64,000 nucleotides of DNA from Oceanococcus atlanticus (lineage in GTDB: Bacteria; Pseudomonadota; Gammaproteobacteria; Nevskiales; Oceanococcaceae). How positions within the stretch are numbered: position 1 is the first letter of the stretch; every line of letters begins with the position of its first letter. Position numbers and translations under genes: made by a program. The notes beneath the pieces were generated by a model. The model was not told where the DNA came from and did no database searches. It was given only the letters and a program-made list of their open reading frames with translations. The DNA lies in NCBI RefSeq assembly GCF_002088235.1, contig NZ_AQQV01000001.1:372001-436000 (forward strand), given 5' to 3'. Positions 1 through 9,000 of this stretch are shown one piece after another.

Positions 1-365
1 GCCACACCGAGACTGACAGGGCCAAAGGCAGCGCTGGCGTAAACCTCAGCGGCGTCCTGTGTACCCAGCGCATCCGGGAAGTAGTAGTACAGGTAGCCGA
101 TGTCGAAGGTGTCATTGGCCCAACCTGCATAGAAATCGACTTCCTGCTCGCCAGCGGCGCTGGAAATCCAGGTTCCGGCGTACAGACCACCCGCGCCTGA
201 CCAGTCAACACCACCGGAGACCTGCGGGTCGCCGAAAACAAGACCACGGAAGACGTACTGCGATGCAACGCCGATGTTGCCCGTCACTTCAGCAGCAGCC
301 GGAGCACTAAACATGGCGCCGGAGCTCAAAGCCAGACCTGCAGCAAGACTCAAATACTTCTTCAT
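1..365 (-). CDS. TorF-type putative porin, N-terminal part (cut by window edge)
   Basis: Reading leftwards from an ATG at 365, the frame stays open to the window edge (about 121 residues). It begins with a clear signal peptide (MKKYLSLAAGLALSSGAMFS, cleavage near APAAA-E). The mature start has EVTGNIGVASQYVFRGL and then alternating aromatic beta-strands, as in the TIGR02001/TorF family of putative outer-membrane porins. The C-terminus lies outside the window, so length and function cannot be judged. Family members are predicted beta-barrels of unknown substrate. The AT-rich stretch upstream (around 459-490) is the likely promoter region. Confidence 0.8.
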   Translation of the reverse strand, partial: MKKYLSLAAGLALSSGAMFSAPAAAEVTGNIGVASQYVFRGLVFGDPQVSGGVDWSGAGGLYAGTWISSAAGEQEVDFYAGWANDTFDIGYLYYYFPDALGTQDAAEVYASAAFGPVSLGV

Positions 366-633
366 TCGTAAAGTTCCCTGTTGGTTGTCAAATCTGCATG
401 CACCCAACCCAAACCCGGGGGCATGCGACCTGTCAGGGCTTAAAGCAATAGCCTTGCCAACTTTACAATTATTTTATATTCAAATGCTTACATCATTTCC
501 AGGCAGCAGCCGGGACGCCGAGCACCAATTGAGTGCAACGCACCACCACGGAACGCCCCGTTGCGCAGCACAGCACCACCCGGCAGCCTGAACTTCGCAC
601 CGCCCCGCGCTGTTCAATACACAGCGCGTGTTT
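366..633. other. Upstream region of the TorF-type porin gene
   Basis: This 268-base gap separates two minus-strand genes. It holds an AT-rich segment at about 459-490, including TATAAAAT on the minus strand (rc of 471-478), a plausible -10 region for the porin gene. No convincing -35 box, operator or small gene was found. The rest is ordinary GC-rich sequence. Confidence 0.4.
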
Positions 634-1464
634 TTACTTTGTCAGCTTGTCGAGGCCGAACTTCCCAGACAGCACACGGTCCAGACGCGCGCCGGGCAAC
701 CAGCGCTTGAGTGCCGGCAAGGTCCGGCTGCCATGCCCGATGCGGGTCTCCCGCGGTGCCCGTCCTGCACTGAGCTGGCGCACCAGCTCGTCAGCAAAGT
801 CCTCGGCCGGCGTGGCATTGACTTGCGATGCGCCCGCGCGCGCCAGAATGCCATCGCGGATCGCGGCGTACAGGGAGTTATCAGCCAGCCAGGCAGTGAC
901 GTTGGCGGTCGCCGCTGCACCAAAATTGGACTGAATCGCACCCGGCTGAACGGTAGTCACCTGAAAACCAAATGGCGCCAGTTCCATGCGCATGGCATCG
1001 CTGATCGCATGCAGCGCCGCCTTGCTCGCGCAGTAGGCCCCGGCAAACGGGGTGGCCAGTATCCCGGATACGCTGCCGATGTTCACAATCAACGGCGCGC
1101 TGCTGCCGCGCATCAACGGGAACAGCGCACGGGTCAGCAGCACCGGCGCAATCACATTGGTTTCAAACTGTCCGCGCAGTTTGTCTTCCGGCAGTTCCAG
1201 CAGCGGGCCCATGGCTGAGATCCCGGCGTTGTGCACCAGAATGTCGATGGTCTGACCGGACAGCTGATCCGCCAGTTGCTGACGACTCTGCGCATCGTTC
1301 ACATCCAGGGCCAGCGTTCGGCATCCCAGCGCGGCCAGATTGGCCATGGATTCGGGCTTGCGCGCCGTCGCGATCACGGCATCGCCCTGGTTGGCGAAGC
1401 CTTGCGCCAAAGCCTGGCCAATGCCGCTGGAACAGCCGGTAATCAATACATTTCGCTTGCTCAT
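634..1464 (-). CDS. Short-chain dehydrogenase/reductase (classical SDR)
   Basis: This 276-residue classical SDR carries the cofactor motif TGCSSGIG near residue 10, the NAG motif near 84, a catalytic Ser in NIGSVSG and the YCASK active site near 144. The fold predicts NAD(P)-dependent oxidation or reduction of an alcohol or ketone. The C-terminal tail (KRWLPGARLDRVLSGKFGL) resembles retinol-dehydrogenase-like SDRs, but the substrate cannot be read from sequence. It is divergent from the antiporter gene at 1532, with a 67-base shared upstream region. It may belong with the steroid genes nearby; that is only positional inference. Confidence 0.85.
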   Translation of the reverse strand: MSKRNVLITGCSSGIGQALAQGFANQGDAVIATARKPESMANLAALGCRTLALDVNDAQSRQQLADQLSGQTIDILVHNAGISAMGPLLELPEDKLRGQFETNVIAPVLLTRALFPLMRGSSAPLIVNIGSVSGILATPFAGAYCASKAALHAISDAMRMELAPFGFQVTTVQPGAIQSNFGAAATANVTAWLADNSLYAAIRDGILARAGASQVNATPAEDFADELVRQLSAGRAPRETRIGHGSRTLPALKRWLPGARLDRVLSGKFGLDKLTK

Positions 1465-1531
1465 GGTGCCTGGTTACTCATAGATCGACCGTCATCGGGG
1501 ATAATCGACGCACGGATAGAAAAAACAGCGT

Positions 1532-3256
1532 ATGGATTTCAGCCACACAATTATCCTGGTAACCGCCGGGCTTGTCCTTATCTCGATCCTCAGCAGCGTG
1601 CTGTCGTACCGCCTTGGTGCACCGCTGTTGCTGGTGTTTCTGTTTGTGGGGCTGCTCGCCGGCGAGGATGGCATTGGTGGGATTGATTTCGATCATGCCG
1701 GTCTGGCCTATCTGATCGGTTCGCTGGCCCTGGCGGTGATTCTGTTCGACAGCGGCTTTGCCACGCCGATCAGCAGCTTCCGCCTGGCCGCAGCGCCGGC
1801 CATCACTCTGGCCACGTTGGGCGTGATCATGACCTCGGGCCTGGTCGGTGTCTTCGCCCACATCTTGTTGCCACTGAGCTGGCCGGAAAGCCTGCTGCTC
1901 GGTGCAGCGATAGGTTCCACCGATGCGGCGGCGGTGTTCTTTTTGCTGCGCACCGGCGGCATTCGTATCCGCGAGCGCGTGCGCGCCATCCTGGAGATTG
2001 AATCCGGTAGCAACGATCCGGCCGCCATCTTCCTGACCCTGACCTGCCTGCAGGTCGCCACCCTGGTGCGCAGCCCCGAAGACCTCGGCGGCGCCCTGCT
2101 GCTTGATGTGCTGCGCCAGTTTGGCCTCGGCGCCCTGATCGGCTTGAGTGGTGGCTGGCTGACCAAGCGCCTGATCAACGCCTTCACCATCGACACGGCG
2201 CTGTACGCGCTGGTCGCGCTGTCGGCTGCATTGTGCATTTTCGAAGGCACTAATCTGCTTGGTGGCAGCGGCTTTCTCGCGGTCTATCTGGCTGGTCTGT
2301 ATGCCGGCAACCAGCCGCTCAAATCCAAGTACTCGCTGCGCCGCTTCCAGGCCGCCTCAACCTGGCTGGCCCAGATCCTGATGTTTCTGACCCTGGGTCT
2401 GTTCGCCACGCCATCGCAATTCCCGGCCGTGCTGCTGCCTGCGTTGATCCTGGCCGTGGTGCTGACCCTGTTCGCCCGCCCCCTGTCAGTGCTGATTTGC
2501 CTTGCGCCCTTCCGTTTGCCGTGGCGCGAGCAAGTGTTCGTGTCGTGGGTTGGATTGCGCGGAGCGGTGGCCATCCTGCTGGCACTCCTGCCGGTGATGG
2601 CAGAACTGGCCAATGCCCACATCATCTTCAACACCGTGTTTCTGATCGTGCTGTTTTCGCTGCTGTTCCAAGGCTGGACCATTGGCCCGGTGGCGAAGAA
2701 GCTGAAACTGATCGAAACCGAAAGCCAGGGTCTGATCGACCGCATTGAGCTGGAACTGCCCGGCCGGGCCCAGCATGATCTGGTCGCTTACCGCTTGAGC
2801 AAAGCCTCGCCGGTGCTCAGGGGTACGCGCATTCCGCGCTGGGCCACCCCGTCACTGGTGGTGCGCGGCGGCGAATCCCTGCGCCCCCATCAGGCCGGCG
2901 AGTTGCATGCCGGCGATCTGGTGTATCTGTTCTGTGCCGAGCGCAACCTGAAGCTGCTCGACAACATCTATGCCGGCAAGGACGTCCTCAACGACCGTGA
3001 GCTGCGCGGTGACTTCTCCCTGATGCCCGGCGCAACCATCAATTCCGTGGCTGACCGTTATGGCATCGCGGTACCGGCGGATCTGCACAACTGCACCCTG
3101 GAGCAAGCATTCCAGCGACGTCTGCGCGGTCGCGTAGAACTGGGCGACCGCCTGCCGCTGGGACCTTACGAGCTGATCGTGCGTGACATCAGCCGTGACG
3201 GCGACATCGTCGAAGTCGGCTTGCTGATCGACGACCCGGACGCCGCCTGGCGCTAA
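1532..3256 (+). CDS. nhaP2: K+/H+ antiporter of the NhaP2/CvrA type (CPA1 family)
   Basis: This is a 574-residue inner-membrane protein, close to the 578 residues of E. coli CvrA/NhaP2. The first about 390 residues form the CPA1 exchanger core. Characteristic pieces are LSYRLGAPLLLVFLFVGLLA near the start, the GSTDAAAVFFLL segment near 130 and the ESGSNDP segment near 160, which holds the ion-binding acidic residues. A cytoplasmic TrkA-C-like region (about 405-485) and a C-terminal CorC/HlyC-like region follow, as in the family. It should exchange K+ (or Na+) for protons and help with volume and pH control. The stop lies 4 bases from the stop of the convergent ipdF gene. Confidence 0.9.
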   Translation: MDFSHTIILVTAGLVLISILSSVLSYRLGAPLLLVFLFVGLLAGEDGIGGIDFDHAGLAYLIGSLALAVILFDSGFATPISSFRLAAAPAITLATLGVIMTSGLVGVFAHILLPLSWPESLLLGAAIGSTDAAAVFFLLRTGGIRIRERVRAILEIESGSNDPAAIFLTLTCLQVATLVRSPEDLGGALLLDVLRQFGLGALIGLSGGWLTKRLINAFTIDTALYALVALSAALCIFEGTNLLGGSGFLAVYLAGLYAGNQPLKSKYSLRRFQAASTWLAQILMFLTLGLFATPSQFPAVLLPALILAVVLTLFARPLSVLICLAPFRLPWREQVFVSWVGLRGAVAILLALLPVMAELANAHIIFNTVFLIVLFSLLFQGWTIGPVAKKLKLIETESQGLIDRIELELPGRAQHDLVAYRLSKASPVLRGTRIPRWATPSLVVRGGESLRPHQAGELHAGDLVYLFCAERNLKLLDNIYAGKDVLNDRELRGDFSLMPGATINSVADRYGIAVPADLHNCTLEQAFQRRLRGRVELGDRLPLGPYELIVRDISRDGDIVEVGLLIDDPDAAWR

Positions 3257-3259
3257 TCC

Positions 3260-4048
3260 TCAAGCCCGCTGGCTGGATACCGAGACGACCTCACCGACCA
3301 TGTAGGAGCTGTAGTCCGAGGCCAGGAACATCATCACGTTGGCCACTTCCCAGACCTCCGCAGCGCGCCCGAAGGCTTCACGGCTGGCCAGCTTTTCGAG
3401 CAACTCAGCCGGTGCGGTTTTCTTGAGAAAATCATGCAGTGCAATCGATGGCGAGACCGCGTTGATGCGCACCCCGTACTCGGCCGCCTCCAAAGCGGCG
3501 CAACGGGTCAGCGCCATCACCCCGGCCTTGGCCGCAGCGTAGTGCGCTTGTTCTTTCTGCGCCCGCCAGCCCAGCACCGACGCGTTATTGATGATCACCC
3601 CGGCCCCGCGCGGCTGCATCTTTTTGAGCATCGCCCGGATCATGCGGAAGGTGCCGGTCAGGGACACATCCAGCACCGAGTTCCACTCCTGATCGCTCAT
3701 CTCCACAACCGTCTTACTACCGCCCAGCCCGGCATTGTTGATCAGGATATCGACCCCGCCAGTGAAGGCTTCCGCCTCGTCCACCAGACGCTGCACATCG
3801 GCCTCATCGGTGACATTGGCCAGCACGCCCGAAACCTTGGCCTGCGGCGCGGCTTGCTGCAGCTTGTCCACCGCTTCGGCCAGACGACGCTCGTGAATGT
3901 CCGAGATCACCAATGCAGAGGCACCTTCCTCCAACGCACGCAAAGCCGCGGAAAAGCCAATGCCACCACCTGCAGCTGCGGTGATCAAAACCGATTTTCC
4001 GGTCAGCAAATTGTGCCCGGGAACGTAATCTGGAACTTGTTTAGACAT
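3260..4048 (-). CDS. ipdF: IpdF: SDR of steroid C/D-ring (HIP) degradation
   Basis: This 262-residue SDR closely matches what I recall of mycobacterial IpdF (Rv3559c). Shared stretches include NNASVLGWRAQ, HYAAAKAGVMALTRC, AAEYGVRINAVSPSIA and EAFGRAAEVWEVA. The cofactor loop is TAAAGGGIG near residue 23, and the catalytic Tyr-Lys lie in HYAAAK. IpdF oxidises the ring hydroxyl of the 5-hydroxy HIP-CoA intermediate after FadD3 has made the CoA ester. It is the last gene of the minus-strand steroid block, 250 bases downstream of an acyl-CoA dehydrogenase gene, and that gap holds a structured repeat. The assignment to the HIP route is strong; the exact acyl chain oxidised in this organism is inferred. 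Confidence 0.9.
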   Translation of the reverse strand: MSKQVPDYVPGHNLLTGKSVLITAAAGGGIGFSAALRALEEGASALVISDIHERRLAEAVDKLQQAAPQAKVSGVLANVTDEADVQRLVDEAEAFTGGVDILINNAGLGGSKTVVEMSDQEWNSVLDVSLTGTFRMIRAMLKKMQPRGAGVIINNASVLGWRAQKEQAHYAAAKAGVMALTRCAALEAAEYGVRINAVSPSIALHDFLKKTAPAELLEKLASREAFGRAAEVWEVANVMMFLASDYSSYMVGEVVSVSSQRA

Positions 4049-4086
4049 AGCTTTCTCTCAAAGTCATTTAATGCGACGCGTTCTAC

Positions 4087-4283
4087 GGCTGTGTAATTGG
4101 CACAGGACTCATCAAGGAGGAGCGCTGGAGCCGGGCGTTGCGACTGAGGTCAATCCGCCAAGGATGGCGGATTGAGGTGTGCCACGACAGGACGTCGTGT
4201 CGCACCGACCTCACAAAGCAGCGCACGGCGGAAGGGACCGCGTAGCGGCGCGGGGGACAGAGCCCTGTGCCAATTTCACAGCC
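4087..4283 (+). repeat. Structured palindromic element R1 (type A)
   Basis: The outer arms 4087-4110 and 4260-4283 are inverted repeats (22 of 24 positions pair). Inside are a helix TGAGGTC/GACCTCA (4145-4151 with 4207-4213), a 10-bp hairpin 4151-4174 with an AGGA loop, and a hairpin 4176-4206 with loop AGGAC at 4189-4193 and one internal C-T mismatch (4182/4200). A short CCGC-gta-GCGG hairpin follows near 4238-4250. The core matches the element at 30831-31034, but most helices have different, compensating bases. Strand '+' is the strand that shows GGA in the loops; both flanking genes are transcribed from the other strand. Confidence 0.85.
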
Positions 4284-4298
4284 TTCATCCCAGCGTGC

Positions 4299-5483
4299 TC
4301 ACCCGCGAGCCTCACGCGGCATCCCTAACCCCCGCTCGGCAATCAAATTCAGTTGAATCTCGTTGGTCCCGCCGTAAATCGTGTCTGCCCGCGAGAACAG
4401 ATAGACCTGCTGCAGGCGCAGGACATCGATGTCATCCGATGGCACATCACCCAGCGGCCCCAACACATCCATCGCCAGTTCACCCAGATCGCGATGCCAG
4501 TTCGACCAGTAATATTTGTAGATCAGCGCCTCGCGCCCCAGGCTCATGCCGTGACTGTCACCAGCCAGCATGCGCAGCGCGTTGTAGCGCATCACCCGCA
4601 AACCTGACCAGGCCCGGGCAATGCGATCGCGGATCAACGCATCCCCGGCCAGCCCTGAAGCCTTGGCCGCCTTGATCACCAGCTCCAGCTCGTGGGCAAA
4701 GTGCATCTGCTGCCCCAGCGTCGAAACACCGCGCTCGACCGCCAGCAGGCCCATCGCCACCTTCCAACCGTCGCCCGGCGCGCCGACTACATCATCGGCT
4801 TTGGCCACCGCGGCATCGAAGAACACCTCGTTGAATTCACAACTGCCCGACAGCTGCCGGATCGGACGGATCTCAATACCGGGCTGATCCAGCGGCATCA
4901 GCAGAAAGGTCAGCCCGTGGCGCCCTACACTGCCCGGCTCGCTGCGTGCCAGCACGAAAATCCAGTCAGACTCATGGGCCAGCGAGGTCCACACCTTTTG
5001 CCCCTTGACCCGCCAGCTGCCATCCGCTTCCTGCCAGCATTTGGTCTGAACATTGGCCAGATCCGAGCCTGCGGACGGCTCCGAATAACCCTGCGCCCAA
5101 TACGTGGTACCGGCCACAATGCCGGGCAGAAAACGCGCGCGCTGATCTGGCGTGCCGTAGGCGATCAGGGTTGGCCCAAGCAGCCCCTCACCGATGTGGC
5201 CCATACGACCAGGACCGCCGGCACGTGCGTACTCTTCATGGAAGATCACCTGCTGCTCAATGGACAGGCCGCGCCCACCATGCGCTTGCGGCCAACCCAC
5301 ACAGGTCCAGCCACCACGCGCCAGTTCCTGCTCCCAAGCTTTGCGCAGCTCCGGCCAGGCCTCTTCGTCGCCCGGTCCGCCACGGTATTTCAACGGCGCG
5401 AATTCGCCGCTCAGATGCCTGTGCATCCAGTCAGCGATTTCCGCGCGAAACGCTTCGTCTTGCGCTGTCGGTTTCAGGTCCAT
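4299..5483 (-). CDS. Acyl-CoA dehydrogenase, large (Glu-bearing) subunit type
   Basis: This 394-residue acyl-CoA dehydrogenase has the usual N-terminal helical, central beta and C-terminal helical domains. Visible pieces are WAQGYSEPSAGSDLA (FAD/substrate region), a candidate helix-G catalytic Glu in AVERGVSTL, and IYGGTNEIQLNLIAERGLG near the end. The usual MCAD-position Glu is replaced by Gly (IYGGT). It sits 4 bases downstream of a 366-residue dehydrogenase that looks like a non-catalytic partner, so I infer a heteromeric (alpha2beta2) enzyme like the sterol FadE pairs. The start at 5483 was chosen over an upstream ATG because MDLKPTAQDEAF matches the family N-terminus. The exact substrate is unknown but presumably belongs to the HIP pathway. 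Confidence 0.85.
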   Translation of the reverse strand: MDLKPTAQDEAFRAEIADWMHRHLSGEFAPLKYRGGPGDEEAWPELRKAWEQELARGGWTCVGWPQAHGGRGLSIEQQVIFHEEYARAGGPGRMGHIGEGLLGPTLIAYGTPDQRARFLPGIVAGTTYWAQGYSEPSAGSDLANVQTKCWQEADGSWRVKGQKVWTSLAHESDWIFVLARSEPGSVGRHGLTFLLMPLDQPGIEIRPIRQLSGSCEFNEVFFDAAVAKADDVVGAPGDGWKVAMGLLAVERGVSTLGQQMHFAHELELVIKAAKASGLAGDALIRDRIARAWSGLRVMRYNALRMLAGDSHGMSLGREALIYKYYWSNWHRDLGELAMDVLGPLGDVPSDDIDVLRLQQVYLFSRADTIYGGTNEIQLNLIAERGLGMPREARG

Positions 5484-5487
5484 GGCA

Positions 5488-6588
5488 TCAATCCAGCAAG
5501 GCCGAAGCAATCGCAGCGCGCTGCGCCTGCGGATTGCCCAACCAGTGCGCGGACGCCTGCCCACGCTTGAAAAACAACTGCGGGTCGTATTCCCAGGTGA
5601 AACCCACACCACCGTGCAGCTGGATCGCCTCACCGGCGCAGTACTGCAAAGCCTCGGTGGCCAGCGCGCGCGCAGCCGCCACGTCCAGCTTCAGCCCTGC
5701 CTCCTGACCGGCCGCCACCGCCGCCGCGCCGTACACGGCCGAACGCGCCGCTTCAATCTGAATCATCATCTGCGCGGCGCGATGCTTGACCGCCTGAAAC
5801 GACCCCACCGGCCGCCCGAACTGCTTGCGCTCGGCCACATAGGCCACCGTCAGATCAAGGCAGCGCTGCGCACCGCCCAGCTGTTCAGCGGCGATGTACA
5901 GGCTGACCAGTGCATTGCAATGCGCCAGCTGAGCCGCCAGGTCTGCACCGTCACAACGGCGCGCCGGCACTGCAGACAAGCAGGCCTGCGAGAAACGCCG
6001 GCTGCTGTCCCAGGTGGTGTGCATCTCGAAACTCAGCGCCGTCGCCTCGACCACAAACAGACCCAGCTCATCACCCGCACGGGCCACGACCAGCAGCTGA
6101 TCCACATCCTGGGCATCCGGCACACGCGCCAACGTGCCGCTGAGCAACCAACACTCACCATCGCTTTGCGCGCTGACCTCGCTGGCCAGAAAACCTTCAG
6201 CCACGCTCGGCAAAGCCATGCTCATGCGGCACTGTCCGGCAGCCAGCTGCGGCAACAGATCCTCGCGCACAGCATCGTCACCGCACTGTGCAAGCACCGT
6301 TGTGGCGACACACACCGACGAAAAGAACGGCGCACACAGCAAGCGGTAACCGGCCTGTTCCTGGACCAGCATCACCTCCACAGCACCCAGCCCAAGACCA
6401 CCCCAGACTTCTGGCACCGCCAGACCGCACCAGCCCAGCTCCTCGGCCAGCGACTGCCAGACTTGCGCGTCATAGCCCTGCGCGCTGTCCATCGCAGCAC
6501 GCACCGCTTCCGAGGTACAGGCATCGGCCAGAAACGTTTCGGCCGCCTCGCGGATCATGGCCTGCTCTTCCGTCAGCGCAAAATTCAT
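5488..6588 (-). CDS. Acyl-CoA dehydrogenase, small subunit type
   Basis: This 366-residue acyl-CoA dehydrogenase-like protein starts MNFALTEEQAMIREAAETFL. Its C-terminal part, IQLHGGVGFTWEYDPQLFFK, is typical of the second subunit of sterol-type FadE heterotetramers. It lacks an ERG-type helix-G catalytic Glu where its neighbour has one, so it probably contributes FAD contacts rather than the base. It is followed 4 bases later by the 394-residue partner gene, which supports co-translation of a complex. A structured repeat (6619-6718) lies directly upstream. Confidence 0.82.
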   Translation of the reverse strand: MNFALTEEQAMIREAAETFLADACTSEAVRAAMDSAQGYDAQVWQSLAEELGWCGLAVPEVWGGLGLGAVEVMLVQEQAGYRLLCAPFFSSVCVATTVLAQCGDDAVREDLLPQLAAGQCRMSMALPSVAEGFLASEVSAQSDGECWLLSGTLARVPDAQDVDQLLVVARAGDELGLFVVEATALSFEMHTTWDSSRRFSQACLSAVPARRCDGADLAAQLAHCNALVSLYIAAEQLGGAQRCLDLTVAYVAERKQFGRPVGSFQAVKHRAAQMMIQIEAARSAVYGAAAVAAGQEAGLKLDVAAARALATEALQYCAGEAIQLHGGVGFTWEYDPQLFFKRGQASAHWLGNPQAQRAAIASALLD

Positions 6589-6618
6589 TTCAACTCACCT
6601 CTTACCAGGCGCCGGAGT

Positions 6619-6718
6619 GCGCTGCGATGCTCTTGCTTCGGAACGTGAAAACAGGATGTTTTTCCCGTAGCCCCCATGGATGGGTTCACGGCGGTCCTAG
6701 GCAAGAGCATTGCAGCGC
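6619..6718 (+). repeat. Structured palindromic element R2 (type B)
   Basis: The outer arms 6619-6636 and 6701-6718 pair at 17 of 18 positions. Inside, hairpin A (6648-6662) is AAAAC-AGGAT-GTTTT. Hairpin B has CCGT (6665-6668) pairing ACGG (6688-6691) around CCCA-TGGA-TGGG (6673-6684). The core CCCCCATGGATGGG...ACGGCG is shared with R4 and R5. It lies between the minus-strand SDR gene at 6733-7611 and the dehydrogenase gene ending at 5488, with the GGA-bearing strand opposite to the genes. Confidence 0.85.
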
Positions 6719-6732
6719 TCAACATCCAGCGC

Positions 6733-7611
6733 TTAGGTCCCGTAAACCTTCTGAGCCTGCGGCGACGTTTCAATCAACTCGCGCACCACATCGGTCAGCT
6801 CGGCCGGCTCCCAGCGCGCCTTCTTGTCTTTGATCGGCCCGGTCTTCCAACCACTGGCAATCGACAGCTGACCACCCTGGCTCTCGAACACCTTGCCGGT
6901 GCACTCCGCCGACAGCTCCGAACACAGCCACACCACAATCGGGGCCACATTGGCCGGGTCGAAGAAATCGAAGGATTCACCGTCCGGCTTCTTCATCATG
7001 TCGGCAAAGACTTCCTCGGTCATGCCGGTGCGCGCCGCCGGGGCCAACGCATTCGCGGTGATCCCGTAGCGTCGCAACTCCGCCGCCTGCACCAGCGTCA
7101 TCGTCGCCACACCACCCTTGGCCGCCGCATAGTTGGTCTGCCCGACCGAACCCTGCAGCCCCGCACCGGATGAGGTGTTGATGATGCGACCACCCACGGT
7201 GACGCCATCCTTGTGCAGATCGCGCCAGCGATTGGCCAGGATGTTGGCCAGGCAGAAATGGCCGCGCAGATGCACACGGATCACATCATCCCAATCCTGC
7301 GCCGACATCTTCAGGAACATGCGATCACGCACGATGCCGGCGTTGTTGACCACCGCATGCACCTCACCAAAGGCCGCCAGCGCCGCATCAACAATGCTCT
7401 GCGCCCCCGCCATGTCGGTGATGTCGCCACTGTTGGCCAGCGCCTTGCCACCTTGCGCCGTGATCGCATCGACCACCGCCTGCGCGGCGTCCAGCCGAAT
7501 ATCGTTGACCACCACATTGGCGCCCTCAGAGGCCAGTGCCTCGGCATACGCCTTGCCCAAACCACCACCAGCGCCGGTGATGATCACCGTGCGGTTATTA
7601 CAAATTCCCAT
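6733..7611 (-). CDS. SDR resembling 17-beta-HSD4/(R)-3-hydroxyacyl-CoA dehydrogenase
   Basis: This is a 292-residue SDR with cofactor motif TGAGGGLGKAYA, NNAG in VVNNAGIVRDRMF, and active site NYAAAKGG. The sequence RDRMFLKMSAQDWDDVIRVHLRGHF is characteristic of the dehydrogenase domain of peroxisomal multifunctional enzyme type 2 (HSD17B4) and of related SDRs in actinobacterial sterol clusters. I infer (3R)-hydroxyacyl-CoA oxidation of a steroid-derived side chain or ring-opened acid. The ATG at 7611 (MGICNNRTVIITG) was preferred over an upstream one because it abuts the Rossmann strand. It lies between repeats R2 and R3 in the steroid block. Confidence 0.83.
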   Translation of the reverse strand: MGICNNRTVIITGAGGGLGKAYAEALASEGANVVVNDIRLDAAQAVVDAITAQGGKALANSGDITDMAGAQSIVDAALAAFGEVHAVVNNAGIVRDRMFLKMSAQDWDDVIRVHLRGHFCLANILANRWRDLHKDGVTVGGRIINTSSGAGLQGSVGQTNYAAAKGGVATMTLVQAAELRRYGITANALAPAARTGMTEEVFADMMKKPDGESFDFFDPANVAPIVVWLCSELSAECTGKVFESQGGQLSIASGWKTGPIKDKKARWEPAELTDVVRELIETSPQAQKVYGT

Positions 7612-7668
7612 AATTCCAAACCCCTGATATGTCGAGCGTCCCAACGCCGCGTCCCGAGCGAGGAAGTG

Positions 7669-7765
7669 CCTGGAGCTCCTGTTTCAGGACTGTCAGAGGC
7701 CTGGATGGCCGATGACAAGCGATACAAGGACGTACTTGAGCGAGTCCTGAAACAGGAGTTCCAGG
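7669..7765 (+). repeat. Structured palindromic element R3
   Basis: The arms 7669-7690 and 7744-7765 pair at 21 of 22 positions. Inside, hairpin 1 (7691-7717) has TGTCA/TGACA, tandem GA/GA mismatches, then GGCC-TGGAT-GGCC. Hairpin 2 (7716-7738) has CAAG/CTTG and TAC/GTA helices around loop AAGGAC (7726-7731). The sequence differs from R1 and R2, but the layout is the same: a long arm pair around two small GGA-loop hairpins. It lies between fadA6 and the SDR gene; both are minus-strand while GGA is on the plus strand. Confidence 0.8.
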
Positions 7766-7780
7766 CGCTCACTTCGGAAA

Positions 7781-8929
7781 CTACAAACGTTCGATGATTG
7801 TCACGTTGGCCACGCCACCGCCTTCACACATGGTCTGCAGCCCATAACGGCCACCCGTGCGCTCCAGCTCATGCAGCAGTGTCGTCATCAACTTGGTGCC
7901 GGTCGCACCCAGCGGATGGCCCAGAGCAATCGCCCCGCCATTCACATTGGTTTTCTCATGCGGATAACCGGTTTCCTTGAGCCACGACAACGGCACCGGC
8001 GCGAAGGCCTCATTGATCTCGACCAGATCAATCTGATCCAGCGACATACCGCTGCGCTGCATCGCCCGCTCGGTCGCCGGGATCGGCGCCGTCAGCATGT
8101 AGATCGGATCGTCGCCCATCACTTCCATGTGCACGATGCGCGCACGCGGTGTCAGGTTGTAACGCTTGAGCGCGGCTTCGGACACCACCAGCACCGCCGA
8201 TGCACCGTCACAGGTCTGGCTGGCCACCGCCGCCGTAAGCGTGCCGCCTTCGGCCAGCACATCCAGCTCAGCCATCTTCTCCAGCGAGGTTTCACGCGTG
8301 GTCTCGTCCATGGCGAAATCGCCAACCGGCACGATCTCACGATCAAAACGCCCCTCCTTGATCGCCTGGATGCCGCGACGATGCGACTCCAGCGCAAACT
8401 CCTCCATCTCGCGACGGTTCAGATTCCACTTCTTGACCATCTTCTCGGCGCCGTAGAACTGCGACACCGGCTCATCCCCGAAACGCTCGGTCCAGCCCGT
8501 GCTGCCCGAGAACGGATCAGAAAAGCCCAGCGGCTTGGCCGCCAGCATGGCCGAGCCGATCGGAATCTGGGTCATGGTCTGCACGCCACCGGCGATGACC
8601 ACATCATTGACCCCGGCCATGATCGCCTGAGCGGCGAAATGCACCGCCTGCTGGGACGACCCGCATTGCCGATCCACCGTCACGCCGGGCACCGACAACG
8701 GGCCACCGGCGGTCAACCAGCAAGTCCGCCCGATGTTGCCGGCCAGCGGACCAATCGCATCGACGCAGCCGAACATCACGTCGTCGTAGTCGTCGGCCGG
8801 AATCGCATTGCGCTCAAGCAGCGCCTTGATCACATGCGCGCCGAGATCGGCGCCGTGCATGTGTGCCAGCGAACCTTTGCGACGTCCGGTCGGGGTCCGC
8901 ACTGCGTCTACGATATAGGCATGTGCCAT
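7781..8929 (-). CDS. fadA6: FadA6-type thiolase of steroid ring degradation
   Basis: This 382-residue thiolase is very similar, as I recall, to mycobacterial FadA6 (Rv3556c). Shared segments are [47 protein letters not shown] and [12 protein letters not shown]. The nucleophilic Cys is C89 (DRQCGSS), the His lies in HPLGATG and the second Cys in MCEGGG. In the known route FadA6 thiolyses the beta-keto CoA ester formed after IpdAB opens ring C. Dehydrogenase genes lie upstream. The family match is strong, so confidence in the pathway role is high. Confidence 0.9.
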   Translation of the reverse strand: MAHAYIVDAVRTPTGRRKGSLAHMHGADLGAHVIKALLERNAIPADDYDDVMFGCVDAIGPLAGNIGRTCWLTAGGPLSVPGVTVDRQCGSSQQAVHFAAQAIMAGVNDVVIAGGVQTMTQIPIGSAMLAAKPLGFSDPFSGSTGWTERFGDEPVSQFYGAEKMVKKWNLNRREMEEFALESHRRGIQAIKEGRFDREIVPVGDFAMDETTRETSLEKMAELDVLAEGGTLTAAVASQTCDGASAVLVVSEAALKRYNLTPRARIVHMEVMGDDPIYMLTAPIPATERAMQRSGMSLDQIDLVEINEAFAPVPLSWLKETGYPHEKTNVNGGAIALGHPLGATGTKLMTTLLHELERTGGRYGLQTMCEGGGVANVTIIERL

Positions 8930-9000
8930 GGTTTTGATCCTGTGTTGCGAGGCGCGCAGCCGCCAGCCATGCGCCGGGTGAGTCGTGGTCGCGCCGCGAC

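Noticed and set aside
5484-5633. Fifty-residue N-terminal extension of the 394-residue acyl-CoA dehydrogenase
   Set aside because: The extension lies inside the upstream dehydrogenase gene in another frame, and the family N-terminus starts at 5483.
6676-7173. Plus-strand reading frame starting MDGFTAVLGKS inside element R2
   Set aside because: It begins in the conserved repeat core and then runs antisense to the SDR gene. The codon pattern is that of a shadow frame, and the repeat explains its start.
7213-7797. Plus-strand frame ending in MADDKRYKDVLERVLKQEF in element R3
   Set aside because: The protein-like tail comes from the palindromic repeat and the rest is antisense to the SDR. There is no ribosome site or family match.
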